A stretch of DNA of 14,727 nucleotides from Prevotellaceae bacterium UBA1075 (GTDB lineage Bacteria > Bacteroidota > Bacteroidia > Bacteroidales > Bacteroidaceae): contig DCCS01000019.1 of assembly GCA_002316015.1 (NCBI GenBank), forward strand, positions 1 to 14,727, in the 5' to 3' direction. How positions within the stretch are numbered: the stretch's first letter is position 1; each line of letters starts with the position of its first letter. Made by a program: the position numbers and the translations under genes. This document shows positions 1 through 6,738 of the stretch, piece after piece. Below the pieces are notes generated by a model. That model was not told the origin of the DNA, made no database searches, and saw only the letters and a program-made list of their open reading frames with translations.

Positions 1-95
1 GGAAGTGGGTTCTCGCTGCTGCTCCTTCCCCTGGGGAAGGCCGGGAAGTGGTCTCTTGCTGCTGCTTCCTTCCCCCGGGGCAGGCCGGGAAGGGA
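1..95. repeat. Imperfect tandem repeat, period about 44 bp
   Basis: Two adjacent near-copies are visible, roughly 1-43 and 44-87, each beginning GGAAGTGG, passing through TCTCnnTGCTGCTGC and a C-rich run, and ending in GGCC. A third copy starts at 88 and breaks off after a few bases. Each unit contains complementary CTTCCC and GGGAAG arms (for example around 24-40), so each can fold into a GC-rich hairpin. The left end is cut by the window, so the true copy number is unknown. No convincing gene covers it. It lies beyond the ppiD terminator and could be a REP-like intergenic repeat or the remains of stacked terminators; I cannot tell which. Confidence 0.6.
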
Positions 96-105
96 CTTTC
101 AGTAC

Positions 106-152
106 CCCTAAAAACGAAGAGGCTGCATCGCCGGTGTGCGATGCAGCCTCTT
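106..152 (-). terminator. Rho-independent terminator of ppiD
   Basis: A perfect 15-bp inverted repeat (117-131 with 138-152, arms AAGAGGCTGCATCGC and its complement) encloses a 6-base loop. Read on the minus strand, the stem is followed after two bases by five T residues (complement of 110-114). It starts 20 bases beyond the ppiD stop codon, so it most likely ends the ppiD transcript. Confidence 0.85.
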
Positions 153-172
153 GTGCTGTCTGTTGCCCGTGC

Positions 173-2326
173 TCAGTAGAACAGGTAGCGGTTGTCCTTC
201 ACGTCGGCCCTCAGGTAAAGGTCGTTGGTGAAACTGGCCAGGCCGCGCGTCATGCCCTGCGCCGCCTGGGCTTCCTCGGCCTTCTGGTCATACTTGCCCT
301 CGGCCTTGGTGCGGGCGATGACCTGGAAGGCATACACGGCGCCGTTGCCCTTCACGCCCGACTTGAAGTCACCCTTCTTGGCGACCGACACGGCACCGCT
401 CAGCGCGGGCTCGCTGCGGCCAACCTTGCTCACGAAGGCGTTGTTGTTGAAGTTGATGTGGCTGATGGTGTCTGTCAGCGCGCCGGCAATCTTCTGTACG
501 TCGGCAATGCTCTTGGATCCCTTCATCTTCTCCTGCAGCAGGGCGGCTTTCTTGTCCTTGCGCACCTCGGTGGTGAGGAAGTCCTTCACCTGCTCGTCAT
601 CCCATGCCAGGTAACCCTTCTTGTGGATGCCTGTCAGGATGACCACCATCATGTGGTCGTTGTCGCCGCACTCGTAGAGGGGTGACACATCGCCCGGCTT
701 GGTGTCCTTGTTGAATATCCAGCGCATGGCCTCGCGGGTGCTGTGCACGTTGGCCACATAATGCTCGCTGCTGCTCACGGCGTTGCGGGTCTGCACGATA
801 TAGCCGGCCTTGGCGGCGTTGGCCTCGATGTCCGCAGCCTTGCGGTTGCCTGCCATGAAGCTGCTGAAGTTGTTGTATGCCTTTCCGTAGGTCTCCTTGC
901 TGAAGTCAATGCTGCGCTTGATGACGGCGAGGTCGTATTTCGTGGTCATCGCTTTCTGGGCGGTCACCTGCACAATCACCACGCCCTGGCCATCGAGCAC
1001 CACCTTGTTGTACTTGCCAACGGGTGACGTGGTCACGGTCTCGATGAACTTGCGGTTGTTCTCGTCTATTGTCATGCCCTCGTATTGCGCGCCGGTGAGC
1101 CAGGTCTTGGCACCGGGCTGGTTGTAGCGCTTGGCGATGGAGTCAAAGTCAGTGCCCGAGTTCAGGGCCTGCATGATGCTGTCGGCTGTCAGCCCGGCGG
1201 CCGCGATGTCGGTTCCGGGGACTGCTATCTGGCGGATCTCCACCGAGTCGGGACGGGTCACCTTGCCGATGAGGCGTATGATGTTCAGCGTGTTGTCCTG
1301 CGTGTTGGTGTATGGGCCCTTCTGCGTGCCCACGGCCATGGAGTCCACCTCCGCCGCGATGTCACGGGGCATGGCCTTGGTGCTGATGGGCAATTGGCTG
1401 TAGGGCACGGTGCTGCCTGACTCGCGCACAGTCTTGGCTGCGTCGGCACCCTGGGCCAGGGACTCGGCATAGCCCCGCATCTCCTTGTCCAGGGCCTCCA
1501 CGTCGGCCTTGCTGGCGGTCACTGCCACGTCCACATACTTGATGTCGCGCGTCTCCTGTGTGGTGCGGAACATCTCCTTCAACTCGGCATACTTGGCCTT
1601 GAGGTCCGCGTCGCTCACCTTCACATCCTCGTCCTTGACGCTGGAGTAGGGCAGGGCGGCCATCAGGATGGTGCTCTCGTTCACGCGCCCCTCAAAGTTT
1701 GCCTTGGCGCAGACGGGGTTGCTCTTCACCGTCCCGGCCAGGAGAGCCTGGTACTTCTGGGCGAGTGTCTGCTGGCGGATGGTCTTCTCGACGAACTTCC
1801 AGTAATTGTATATCTGGGTGTACTGCTCTTTCACGTCGTTGCCCACCTCGGTGCTGGCCATCATCTCGTCATATTGGGCGAGGAACTGCTTCAGCTGGTT
1901 CACGTCAAACGCCCCCTGCTGGTTGCGGAACGGGGTCTGTGCAAGCATCATGTTGCGCCCGCCGTTGATGATGCTCTGCATCTCGGCATCAGTCACGGTG
2001 AGTCCCAGTTTGTCACACTCGTGCTCGATGAGCTCGTTGCTCACATAGGTCTGCCACACCTGGTCGCGCAGCATGGCGGTCTGCTCGTCGTTGAGGGAGG
2101 TGATGCCGTTGGTGAACTTCATCACGTCGCTGTATTCCTCCACCATGTTGTTGAACTCCTGCTGGCTGATGTGGTCGCCATATACAGTGCCGATGCGCTG
2201 GTGGTTCTCGCTCTGCGTGTACGTCAGGGAGCGCACGAACTCCTCGGCGATGAAGGCGAACAGGCCAAGTCCCACCACGATGACGACAATCTTGCCCTTG
2301 CTTCTGATTTTTTGTAATGCTGCCAT
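173..2326 (-). CDS. ppiD: PpiD/SurA-type periplasmic folding chaperone (peptidylprolyl isomerase family)
   Basis: This 717-residue protein is predicted to be an inner-membrane-anchored periplasmic chaperone that helps newly exported outer-membrane and secreted proteins fold. After a short basic N-terminus there is one transmembrane segment (about residues 13-27), then a helical SurA-N-like region (about 45-210). A parvulin-like segment lies at about 362-456, and a long C-terminal domain ends in YLFY. The parvulin segment is degenerate: the usual RHIL start reads RQIA (Q366), and the usual late histidine is absent in GVVIVQV, so prolyl isomerase activity is doubtful. Family knowledge: the parvulin domain of E. 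coli PpiD is also reported to be inactive, and the chaperone role is the main one. The ATG at 2326 is chosen because the membrane anchor follows directly. The gene lies 122 bases downstream of the CorC-family gene, with its own promoter and terminator. Function by homology is good; the exact clients are unknown. Confidence 0.88.
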   Translation of the reverse strand: MAALQKIRSKGKIVVIVVGLGLFAFIAEEFVRSLTYTQSENHQRIGTVYGDHISQQEFNNMVEEYSDVMKFTNGITSLNDEQTAMLRDQVWQTYVSNELIEHECDKLGLTVTDAEMQSIINGGRNMMLAQTPFRNQQGAFDVNQLKQFLAQYDEMMASTEVGNDVKEQYTQIYNYWKFVEKTIRQQTLAQKYQALLAGTVKSNPVCAKANFEGRVNESTILMAALPYSSVKDEDVKVSDADLKAKYAELKEMFRTTQETRDIKYVDVAVTASKADVEALDKEMRGYAESLAQGADAAKTVRESGSTVPYSQLPISTKAMPRDIAAEVDSMAVGTQKGPYTNTQDNTLNIIRLIGKVTRPDSVEIRQIAVPGTDIAAAGLTADSIMQALNSGTDFDSIAKRYNQPGAKTWLTGAQYEGMTIDENNRKFIETVTTSPVGKYNKVVLDGQGVVIVQVTAQKAMTTKYDLAVIKRSIDFSKETYGKAYNNFSSFMAGNRKAADIEANAAKAGYIVQTRNAVSSSEHYVANVHSTREAMRWIFNKDTKPGDVSPLYECGDNDHMMVVILTGIHKKGYLAWDDEQVKDFLTTEVRKDKKAALLQEKMKGSKSIADVQKIAGALTDTISHINFNNNAFVSKVGRSEPALSGAVSVAKKGDFKSGVKGNGAVYAFQVIARTKAEGKYDQKAEEAQAAQGMTRGLASFTNDLYLRADVKDNRYLFY

Positions 2327-2354
2327 TGCTTATATATGTTATTGTTTTGTTTTT

Positions 2355-2369
2355 TGCTTGCAACAAGCA
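2355..2369 (-). other. Stem-loop at the predicted 5' end of ppiD mRNA
   Basis: A 6-bp stem (2355-2360 with 2364-2369) closes a 3-base loop. It sits directly after the predicted promoter box, so the ppiD transcript would begin at or within a base or two of the stem. It is followed by an A-rich stretch leading to the ATG. Such 5'-terminal hairpins can protect mRNA from decay; that role is inferred here. Confidence 0.4.
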
Positions 2370-2371
2370 TA

Positions 2372-2379
2372 CAAAGTTA
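2372..2379 (-). promoter_or_regulatory. Predicted ppiD promoter, -7 box TAACTTTG
   Basis: On the minus strand the sequence TAACTTTG matches the Bacteroidota -7 consensus TAnnTTTG exactly. It lies about 46 bases upstream of the ppiD ATG, giving a leader of about 40 bases. I do not see a clear TTTG at the -33 position. This suggests that ppiD is transcribed on its own as well as, or instead of, by read-through from the upstream operon. Confidence 0.5.
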
Positions 2380-2448
2380 TGAATAATTTGTCGATCTCTC
2401 CCCTCCTGCGGTGTGAAAAGTGCGGCGCGCCGGCCCAAAACGTCTCCT

Positions 2449-3750
2449 TCAGTCGAGCACCTTCAGTCTCACAAGTTCAATCTTGGTCGTTGTCTTCTGC
2501 ATAATCTTGAATTCCCAGTGCCCGATCCGGATTACCTCGTTGAGTTTCGGAAAGCTCTGGAACTCATGCAGGATGAGCCCGCCCACTGTCTGGTACTCGT
2601 CGCTTTCGGGCAGTCCGAGCCCCAGTGTCTCGTTGGCCTTCTCTATCTCCAGCCTGCCCGACAGCAAATACTCGCCTTCGCCCAGGTCCTTGGCCACATA
2701 CGTCACGTTGTCGTGCTCGTCCTCGATGTCGCCGAATATCTCCTCCACCAGGTCCTCAAGGGTCACGATGCCGCTTGTGCCGCCAAACTCGTCCACCACC
2801 ACTGCGATGGACCGCTTTTGGCTGATGAATGTACTCAGCAACTTCTGGGCGTTCATGGTCTCGGGCACGATGGGTATCTCCCGCACACACTTGCGCCAGT
2901 CGTCCCCTGCCTTGAGGCGGAACATCTCGGAACTGTGGATGAAGCCCGTGATGTTGTCGATGTCCTCGTGATAGACGATAATCTTGGAGTGCCCGCTCTC
3001 CACAAAGGCGTTGAGCAGCGTGGCCGTGTCGGTTTGCTCCTCGACCGCCTTGATTTCCGTGCGCGGGATGGTGCAGTCCCTCACCTTGACGCTGCTGAAG
3101 TCAAGCGCGTTCTGGAAGATTTTCACCTCGTCCTCGATGCCGCCGCCTTCCTCGGCGCGCTCGATGTTGCTCTGGATGAGGTAGTCCAGGTCGGCCTTCT
3201 TGAATGTCTTGTCGGTGGTCTCCTCGCTTGGCTTCTGGCCCAGCAGCCGCAGCGTGAGGTTGCTGAGCGAACTGGTGAACTTGCTCACGGGCCACAGCAG
3301 GATGTAGATGGCGTAGGCGGGGAGCGCGCACACGGTGAGCATGCGGTTGGGGTTGATGCGGAAGAGGGTCTTGGGCAGGAACTCGCCCGTGACGATGGTG
3401 ATGGCCGTGCCCAGCAGGGTCTGTGTGAGCAGGCACACGGCCTCGTTGGGGCAGTTGCCGCCGGGGTGGTGTATGCCCAGCGGGGTGAGCAGCGTGTCGT
3501 TGACCAGCCTGGCCATCAGCATGCCGTAGATGACCAGGGCTATGTTGTTGCCTATGAGGATGGTGGAGATGAAGTCGCTGGAGTGGTTGTAGAACGTGTC
3601 GATGAGGCGGCTCGTGAACCCCTGCCGCTCGCGGTCCATCTCGAAGCGCAGTTTGTTGCTTGACAGAAAGGCTATCTCCGTACCCGAGAAGAAGGCGGAG
3701 AACATCAGTACGATGACAATCTGTATGGTAAGTTGTGTGTCAGTGCTCAT
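2449..3750 (-). CDS. gldE: CNNM/CBS/CorC-domain membrane protein (hemolysin C or GldE-like)
   Basis: This 433-residue protein has the full three-part layout of the CorC/HlyC family. An N-terminal DUF21 (CNNM) membrane domain covers about 1-170, with FSGTEIAF at 21-28 and GEFLPKT at 122-128. A pair of CBS domains covers about 222-345 (IPRTEI at 228-233; VVDEFGGTSG and LEDLVEEIFGDI in the second), and a CorC_HlyC domain spans about 360-432. Family members are linked to divalent-cation export or tolerance. In Bacteroidota this form is usually called GldE after the gliding motility gene, but it also occurs in non-gliding species, so the name does not imply gliding. It begins 12 bases after the lptC stop codon, consistent with one transcript from coaX through this gene. 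The gldE label is the closest family name, not proof of orthology. Confidence 0.85.
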   Translation of the reverse strand: MSTDTQLTIQIVIVLMFSAFFSGTEIAFLSSNKLRFEMDRERQGFTSRLIDTFYNHSSDFISTILIGNNIALVIYGMLMARLVNDTLLTPLGIHHPGGNCPNEAVCLLTQTLLGTAITIVTGEFLPKTLFRINPNRMLTVCALPAYAIYILLWPVSKFTSSLSNLTLRLLGQKPSEETTDKTFKKADLDYLIQSNIERAEEGGGIEDEVKIFQNALDFSSVKVRDCTIPRTEIKAVEEQTDTATLLNAFVESGHSKIIVYHEDIDNITGFIHSSEMFRLKAGDDWRKCVREIPIVPETMNAQKLLSTFISQKRSIAVVVDEFGGTSGIVTLEDLVEEIFGDIEDEHDNVTYVAKDLGEGEYLLSGRLEIEKANETLGLGLPESDEYQTVGGLILHEFQSFPKLNEVIRIGHWEFKIMQKTTTKIELVRLKVLD

Positions 3751-3762
3751 TGTCTTGTTTGG

Positions 3763-4491
3763 CTATCTCTTGCCCGGCGCGGGCGGGAAACGCATGCCCC
3801 CGGTACTCTTGCGGTCGTGGCCGCGGTCCCGTGGGGTGTGCTTCTTGGGGGCTTCCTGGGGCGTGGCTGTCCGGGCCGTGTCCTTGGGCATGGAGGCCGT
3901 GTCGGCGGCCGGCTCGTCCTGCGTGTCCTCCACGGGGAACGCGCCCGAGGAGTTGCTCACGCTGTAGTTGGTCATTTGCTCGTTGCTTCGGAACTCTGTG
4001 CCCTCGAGTTCGCGCTCGGGGGTGGTGACGCGCATGTGCTTGTGGCTCCATATCTCGTGGGTGCTCATGTCCCAGAAGAGTTCCTCTGTGCGGAACACCT
4101 CGTCCTTGATGTTGCGGATGACCACTCGCCCGCGCAGTTCCCAGGTGCGCTGTTCGTGCAGGTAGGCGGTGTCGCTCTGGACGAGAAGGTCGATGTGGAA
4201 GTGCTCGTCGAACCGCTCCATGAACAGGCCCTTCATGAACTTCCAGGTGGCCGGGCGGCTGGGGCTGCTGTAGATGTCCCACTCCTCGGCCACCATGCGG
4301 TAGCGCATCACCCCCGAGTCGGAGATGAGCGTGTTGATGCCCGTGGCGTGCATCATGGGCAGGGAGTCGGAGTCGCTCACGGCCTCGGCCACATGCTCCG
4401 TCTCCCGCTCGCAGGAGAAGGTGAGTGCGGCGGACAATGCCGCCAGCACCAGGGGCAGGCGGCTTCTGGGAGTCCCTTTCCGATGCTGCAT
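3763..4491 (-). CDS. lptC: LPS export lipoprotein LptC
   Basis: This 242-residue protein fits the Bacteroidota form of LptC, the periplasmic bridge protein that takes lipopolysaccharide from the inner-membrane LptBFG complex to LptA. A short basic N-terminus and hydrophobic stretch end at a candidate lipobox, TFSC, with the lipidated residue at C27. The -3 position is T rather than the usual L or V, so lipidation is likely but not certain. The LptC fold follows at about 45-185, with SDSGVMRYR at 57-65, WKF at 83-85, WELRG at 117-121 and FWD at 139-141. Residues about 187-242 form a Pro/Lys/Arg/Thr-rich tail of low complexity that I do not recognise. The gene starts 9 bases after the outer-membrane protein gene ends and is followed 12 bases later by the CorC-family gene. 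Confidence 0.82.
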   Translation of the reverse strand: MQHRKGTPRSRLPLVLAALSAALTFSCERETEHVAEAVSDSDSLPMMHATGINTLISDSGVMRYRMVAEEWDIYSSPSRPATWKFMKGLFMERFDEHFHIDLLVQSDTAYLHEQRTWELRGRVVIRNIKDEVFRTEELFWDMSTHEIWSHKHMRVTTPERELEGTEFRSNEQMTNYSVSNSSGAFPVEDTQDEPAADTASMPKDTARTATPQEAPKKHTPRDRGHDRKSTGGMRFPPAPGKR

Positions 4492-4500
4492 CTTCCTGTG

Positions 4501-5823
4501 TTATTGTATCTTGAACTTCATGAACCAGTTTTCGTTGAAGGTCATGCCCACGTTGACCAGGAAGTAGTCCTCGGTGACAAGCCCCGCGCTTGCGGACTTG
4601 CGTCGCAGCCATTGCATGCCTATGTTCACCATCGAGCGGTTGTTGATCTTGTTGGTGATGGGCAGTCCGAGTCCGGCGGAAATCCCCACCTCGTAGGGGC
4701 CTCGGGCGCCGTTGACGCGCAGGTAGGGTGTGGAGTAGTTGGCTCCCACGCGGTATTGCATGCGTCTCGCGTAGTGGCGGTCGGTGGGGTCGGGCGTGTA
4801 TTGTGCGCCCACGGCGACACGCGACCGGTTCAGGTATTCGCCCTTCGCTCCCGTATAGGTCAGTTCTCCCCCCGCTGTGCTGCTGTGCGGGGTGCGGCAG
4901 TCGGCCCATTGCTCAATCTTGTAGTCGGCTGCCACCAGCAGGGTGTTCTTGTGCTGCCAGGCCAGTCCGCCCCCGTAGGAGTAGGGGAGGTCAAAGGGCG
5001 AGTGCGCGGTCACCTGTGTGCTGTCGCCCGCGCTGGTGTAGCGTGTGAGCGTGGCGTCCGACTTGATCTTGTGCCCCAGTCCCGCTGTCACGCCCATGGT
5101 GAGCCAGTCCGCTGCGCTGAGGCGTATGGGGTATTGCGCGCCGAAGTCCAGCTTGTAGGTCTTCAGGTCGGCATCATGCACCGAGTTGAGCCCGCTGTAG
5201 CCGCTGCCGCTCGAGGTGCCCTCGGTGAAGGTCTGCGCCATGGCGTGGTGATAGTTTCCCCACATGAAACTCGCGTTCACGCCGATGGACAGATTGCCCA
5301 CGGGGCGCCATCCCAGTCCGATGTAGGCCTGGTGCAGCCCCCCCTCGCCCGCATAGGTGGTGATGGTCCTGATGGGCTGCGTGGTGGTCTCGTCGTTGGT
5401 GACGAGTCGCTCGTTCTGGAAGCTGTAGCCGATGGTGCTGTAGGGGACAAAGCCAAAGGAGAGTCCCAGGCCGCGTCTCAGTCTCAGGGCCGCGTTCACA
5501 TAGTCCAGGCGGCAGTTCTTCACGTTGATGCTGGTGTGGGCGTTCTCCACCTGCCCAGCCGACAGGGTCATGCCCGCATCCAGGATAAAGCTGAGCGAGT
5601 CGGTGGACGCGTATGAGGCGGGGTTCAGCATGTTCACCCTGTTGCCCTGGTGCAGGGCGATGCCCACACCGCCCATGCTGCGGTTGAACCCCTGCGACTG
5701 GTCGGCCAGTGTGCCCAGTCCGAACCGCGAGTAGGGCGAGTTGCTTCCGCCCGTCTGCCCGCTGGCCGGGGCCGCCAGGAGCGCCATGACCAGCAGGGCT
5801 GTCTTTCGGCTATTTCTTGTCAT
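4501..5823 (-). CDS. Outer-membrane beta-barrel protein, FadL/PorV-like, function unknown
   Basis: The 440-residue product starts with a clear signal peptide (basic MTRNSRK, hydrophobic core, likely cleavage after ASG near residue 22). The mature N-terminus carries NSPYSRFGLG (28-37), a motif common near the start of Bacteroidota outer-membrane barrels. The rest shows alternating hydrophobic and polar strands rich in Gly, Tyr and Asn (for example GLGLSFGFVPYSTIGYSF and SIGVNASFMWG), typical of a transmembrane barrel. The fold resembles the FadL/OmpP1 group, but the substrate cannot be inferred. Its start overlaps the end of coaX by 14 bases and lptC follows 9 bases later, so it is translationally linked to both. 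The neighbourhood suggests a role at the outer membrane, perhaps in lipid or envelope maintenance; that is inference. Confidence 0.78.
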   Translation of the reverse strand: MTRNSRKTALLVMALLAAPASGQTGGSNSPYSRFGLGTLADQSQGFNRSMGGVGIALHQGNRVNMLNPASYASTDSLSFILDAGMTLSAGQVENAHTSINVKNCRLDYVNAALRLRRGLGLSFGFVPYSTIGYSFQNERLVTNDETTTQPIRTITTYAGEGGLHQAYIGLGWRPVGNLSIGVNASFMWGNYHHAMAQTFTEGTSSGSGYSGLNSVHDADLKTYKLDFGAQYPIRLSAADWLTMGVTAGLGHKIKSDATLTRYTSAGDSTQVTAHSPFDLPYSYGGGLAWQHKNTLLVAADYKIEQWADCRTPHSSTAGGELTYTGAKGEYLNRSRVAVGAQYTPDPTDRHYARRMQYRVGANYSTPYLRVNGARGPYEVGISAGLGLPITNKINNRSMVNIGMQWLRRKSASAGLVTEDYFLVNVGMTFNENWFMKFKIQ

Positions 5824-6541
5824 AGTTGTAATCCAGTATCTTGTTCAGTCCCCTGGGGACGATGTATTTGTCTGAGAGGGTGATGCTCTTGATGCCCTCG
5901 TCGAAGTTTATCCGGTCGCCTCCCGTGAGGAACACCTGCAGGCTGGGGTACTTGGCGCGCAGGGACTTGATGTAGCCCTCGATCTCGTATTTCATCCCGC
6001 GCAGCACGCCCGCGCGTATGGCGGTCTCGGTGTCGTAGCCCATGCCGGGAACCTCGCCGTCGGCGTCCACCAGGGGCAGCCGCGCCGTGAACTCATGCAG
6101 GGCGTGGAGCCGCATCTGCATGCCCGGGGCGATGTTCCCGCCCCAGTAGTTCCCGTGCCTGTCCACCATCTCGTAGGTGATGCATGTCCCCGCGTCGATA
6201 ATAAGCAGGTTTTCGTCGGGCTTCAGTTCGCGCGCCCCCACCACGGCGGCCACCCTGTCGGCTCCCAGCGTGCGGGGCGTGCGGTAGTGGTTGGTGATGG
6301 GCACGGGCGTGTCGGCCGTGAGCCTCATCATGGGAAAGTCCAGGGCATCCAGTGCCGCCCCGGCTTCGGGCGTGATGTCCGTCACAGAGCCCACAATGCC
6401 TCGCGTGAAGTGGTACTTGCGCGTGAAGTTGTCAATTCCCTCAAGTGTGTTGCCTGGGGTCTTTATCTGTTCTATAGGCTCGTTCCCGTCGAATGCCACC
6501 AGTTTGGCGGCCGAGTTGCCTATGTCAACAATCAGTTTCAT
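5810..6541 (-). CDS. coaX: Type III pantothenate kinase
   Basis: CoaX phosphorylates pantothenate with ATP to 4'-phosphopantothenate, the first step of coenzyme A synthesis in the cytoplasm. All the family landmarks are present in 243 residues: DIGNS at 6-10 (phosphate loop), GADR at 93-96 (including the acidic catalytic position), DAGT at 116-119, WGGNIAPG at 133-140, and TGGD at 206-209. Type III enzymes usually need a monovalent cation and are not feedback-inhibited by CoA. The ATG at 6541 is firm because the conserved DIGNS motif begins only five residues later. A promoter box ends 5 bases upstream of this ATG, so the mRNA is predicted to have almost no leader. It is the first gene of a four-gene minus-strand unit, and its end overlaps the next gene by 14 bases. 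Confidence 0.95.
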   Translation of the reverse strand: MKLIVDIGNSAAKLVAFDGNEPIEQIKTPGNTLEGIDNFTRKYHFTRGIVGSVTDITPEAGAALDALDFPMMRLTADTPVPITNHYRTPRTLGADRVAAVVGARELKPDENLLIIDAGTCITYEMVDRHGNYWGGNIAPGMQMRLHALHEFTARLPLVDADGEVPGMGYDTETAIRAGVLRGMKYEIEGYIKSLRAKYPSLQVFLTGGDRINFDEGIKSITLSDKYIVPRGLNKILDYNYDKK

Positions 6542-6546
6542 CGTTG

Positions 6547-6554
6547 CAAAGGTA
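6547..6554 (-). promoter_or_regulatory. Predicted coaX promoter, -7 box TACCTTTG, near-leaderless
   Basis: On the minus strand TACCTTTG matches TAnnTTTG and ends 5 bases before the coaX ATG. With the usual spacing, transcription would start within about two bases of the start codon. No clear TTTG is seen at -33, although a T-rich stretch lies roughly there. This would drive coaX, the outer-membrane protein gene, lptC and the CorC-family gene. Confidence 0.55.
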
Positions 6555-6633
6555 TGACTTTTCGTCCGAAAAAAGGCTTAATGTGCTGTATAATGTGGGT
6601 GTACGTGCCAAAACGGGAGTTCTTGCCGTGCAG

Positions 6634-6666
6634 GTTCGTCCCCCGCGCGTTTGTGCGCGCACGAAC
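6634..6666. repeat. Interrupted inverted repeat in the divergent promoter region
   Basis: The outer arms GTTCGT (6634-6639) and ACGAAC (6661-6666) are perfectly complementary. Inside them CGCGC (6644-6648) pairs with GCGCG (6655-6659) around a 6-base loop, with four C residues unpaired on the left and one on the right. It lies between the coaX and lnb promoters and lacks a T-run on either strand, so it is not a typical terminator. It could be a protein-binding site for joint control of the two genes, or a structure with no role. Confidence 0.45.
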
Positions 6667-6726
6667 TAATAGTAAAGTATGCTGCGATTATGGCTGACCG
6701 TGCGTGCTCCTTTGTCTGAAATGTAC

Positions 6727-6734
6727 TACCTTTG
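6727..6734 (+). promoter_or_regulatory. Predicted lnb promoter, -7 box TACCTTTG, leaderless
   Basis: TACCTTTG matches TAnnTTTG and ends 4 bases before the ATG at 6739, so the predicted transcription start falls at or beside the start codon. A TTTG at 6711-6714 is too close to serve as a normal -33 element. The ten bases TACCTTTGCA are identical to those of the divergent coaX promoter. Confidence 0.55.
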
Positions 6735-6738
6735 CAGC

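Noticed and set aside
3733..5616. A 627-codon plus-strand open frame across lptC and the outer-membrane protein gene
   Set aside because: It spans two well-supported minus-strand genes, has low-complexity Val/His/Gly composition and no recognisable domain.
6679..6738. An upstream in-frame ATG that would extend lnb by 20 residues
   Set aside because: It lies upstream of the predicted promoter box, and the extension would precede an already complete signal sequence.
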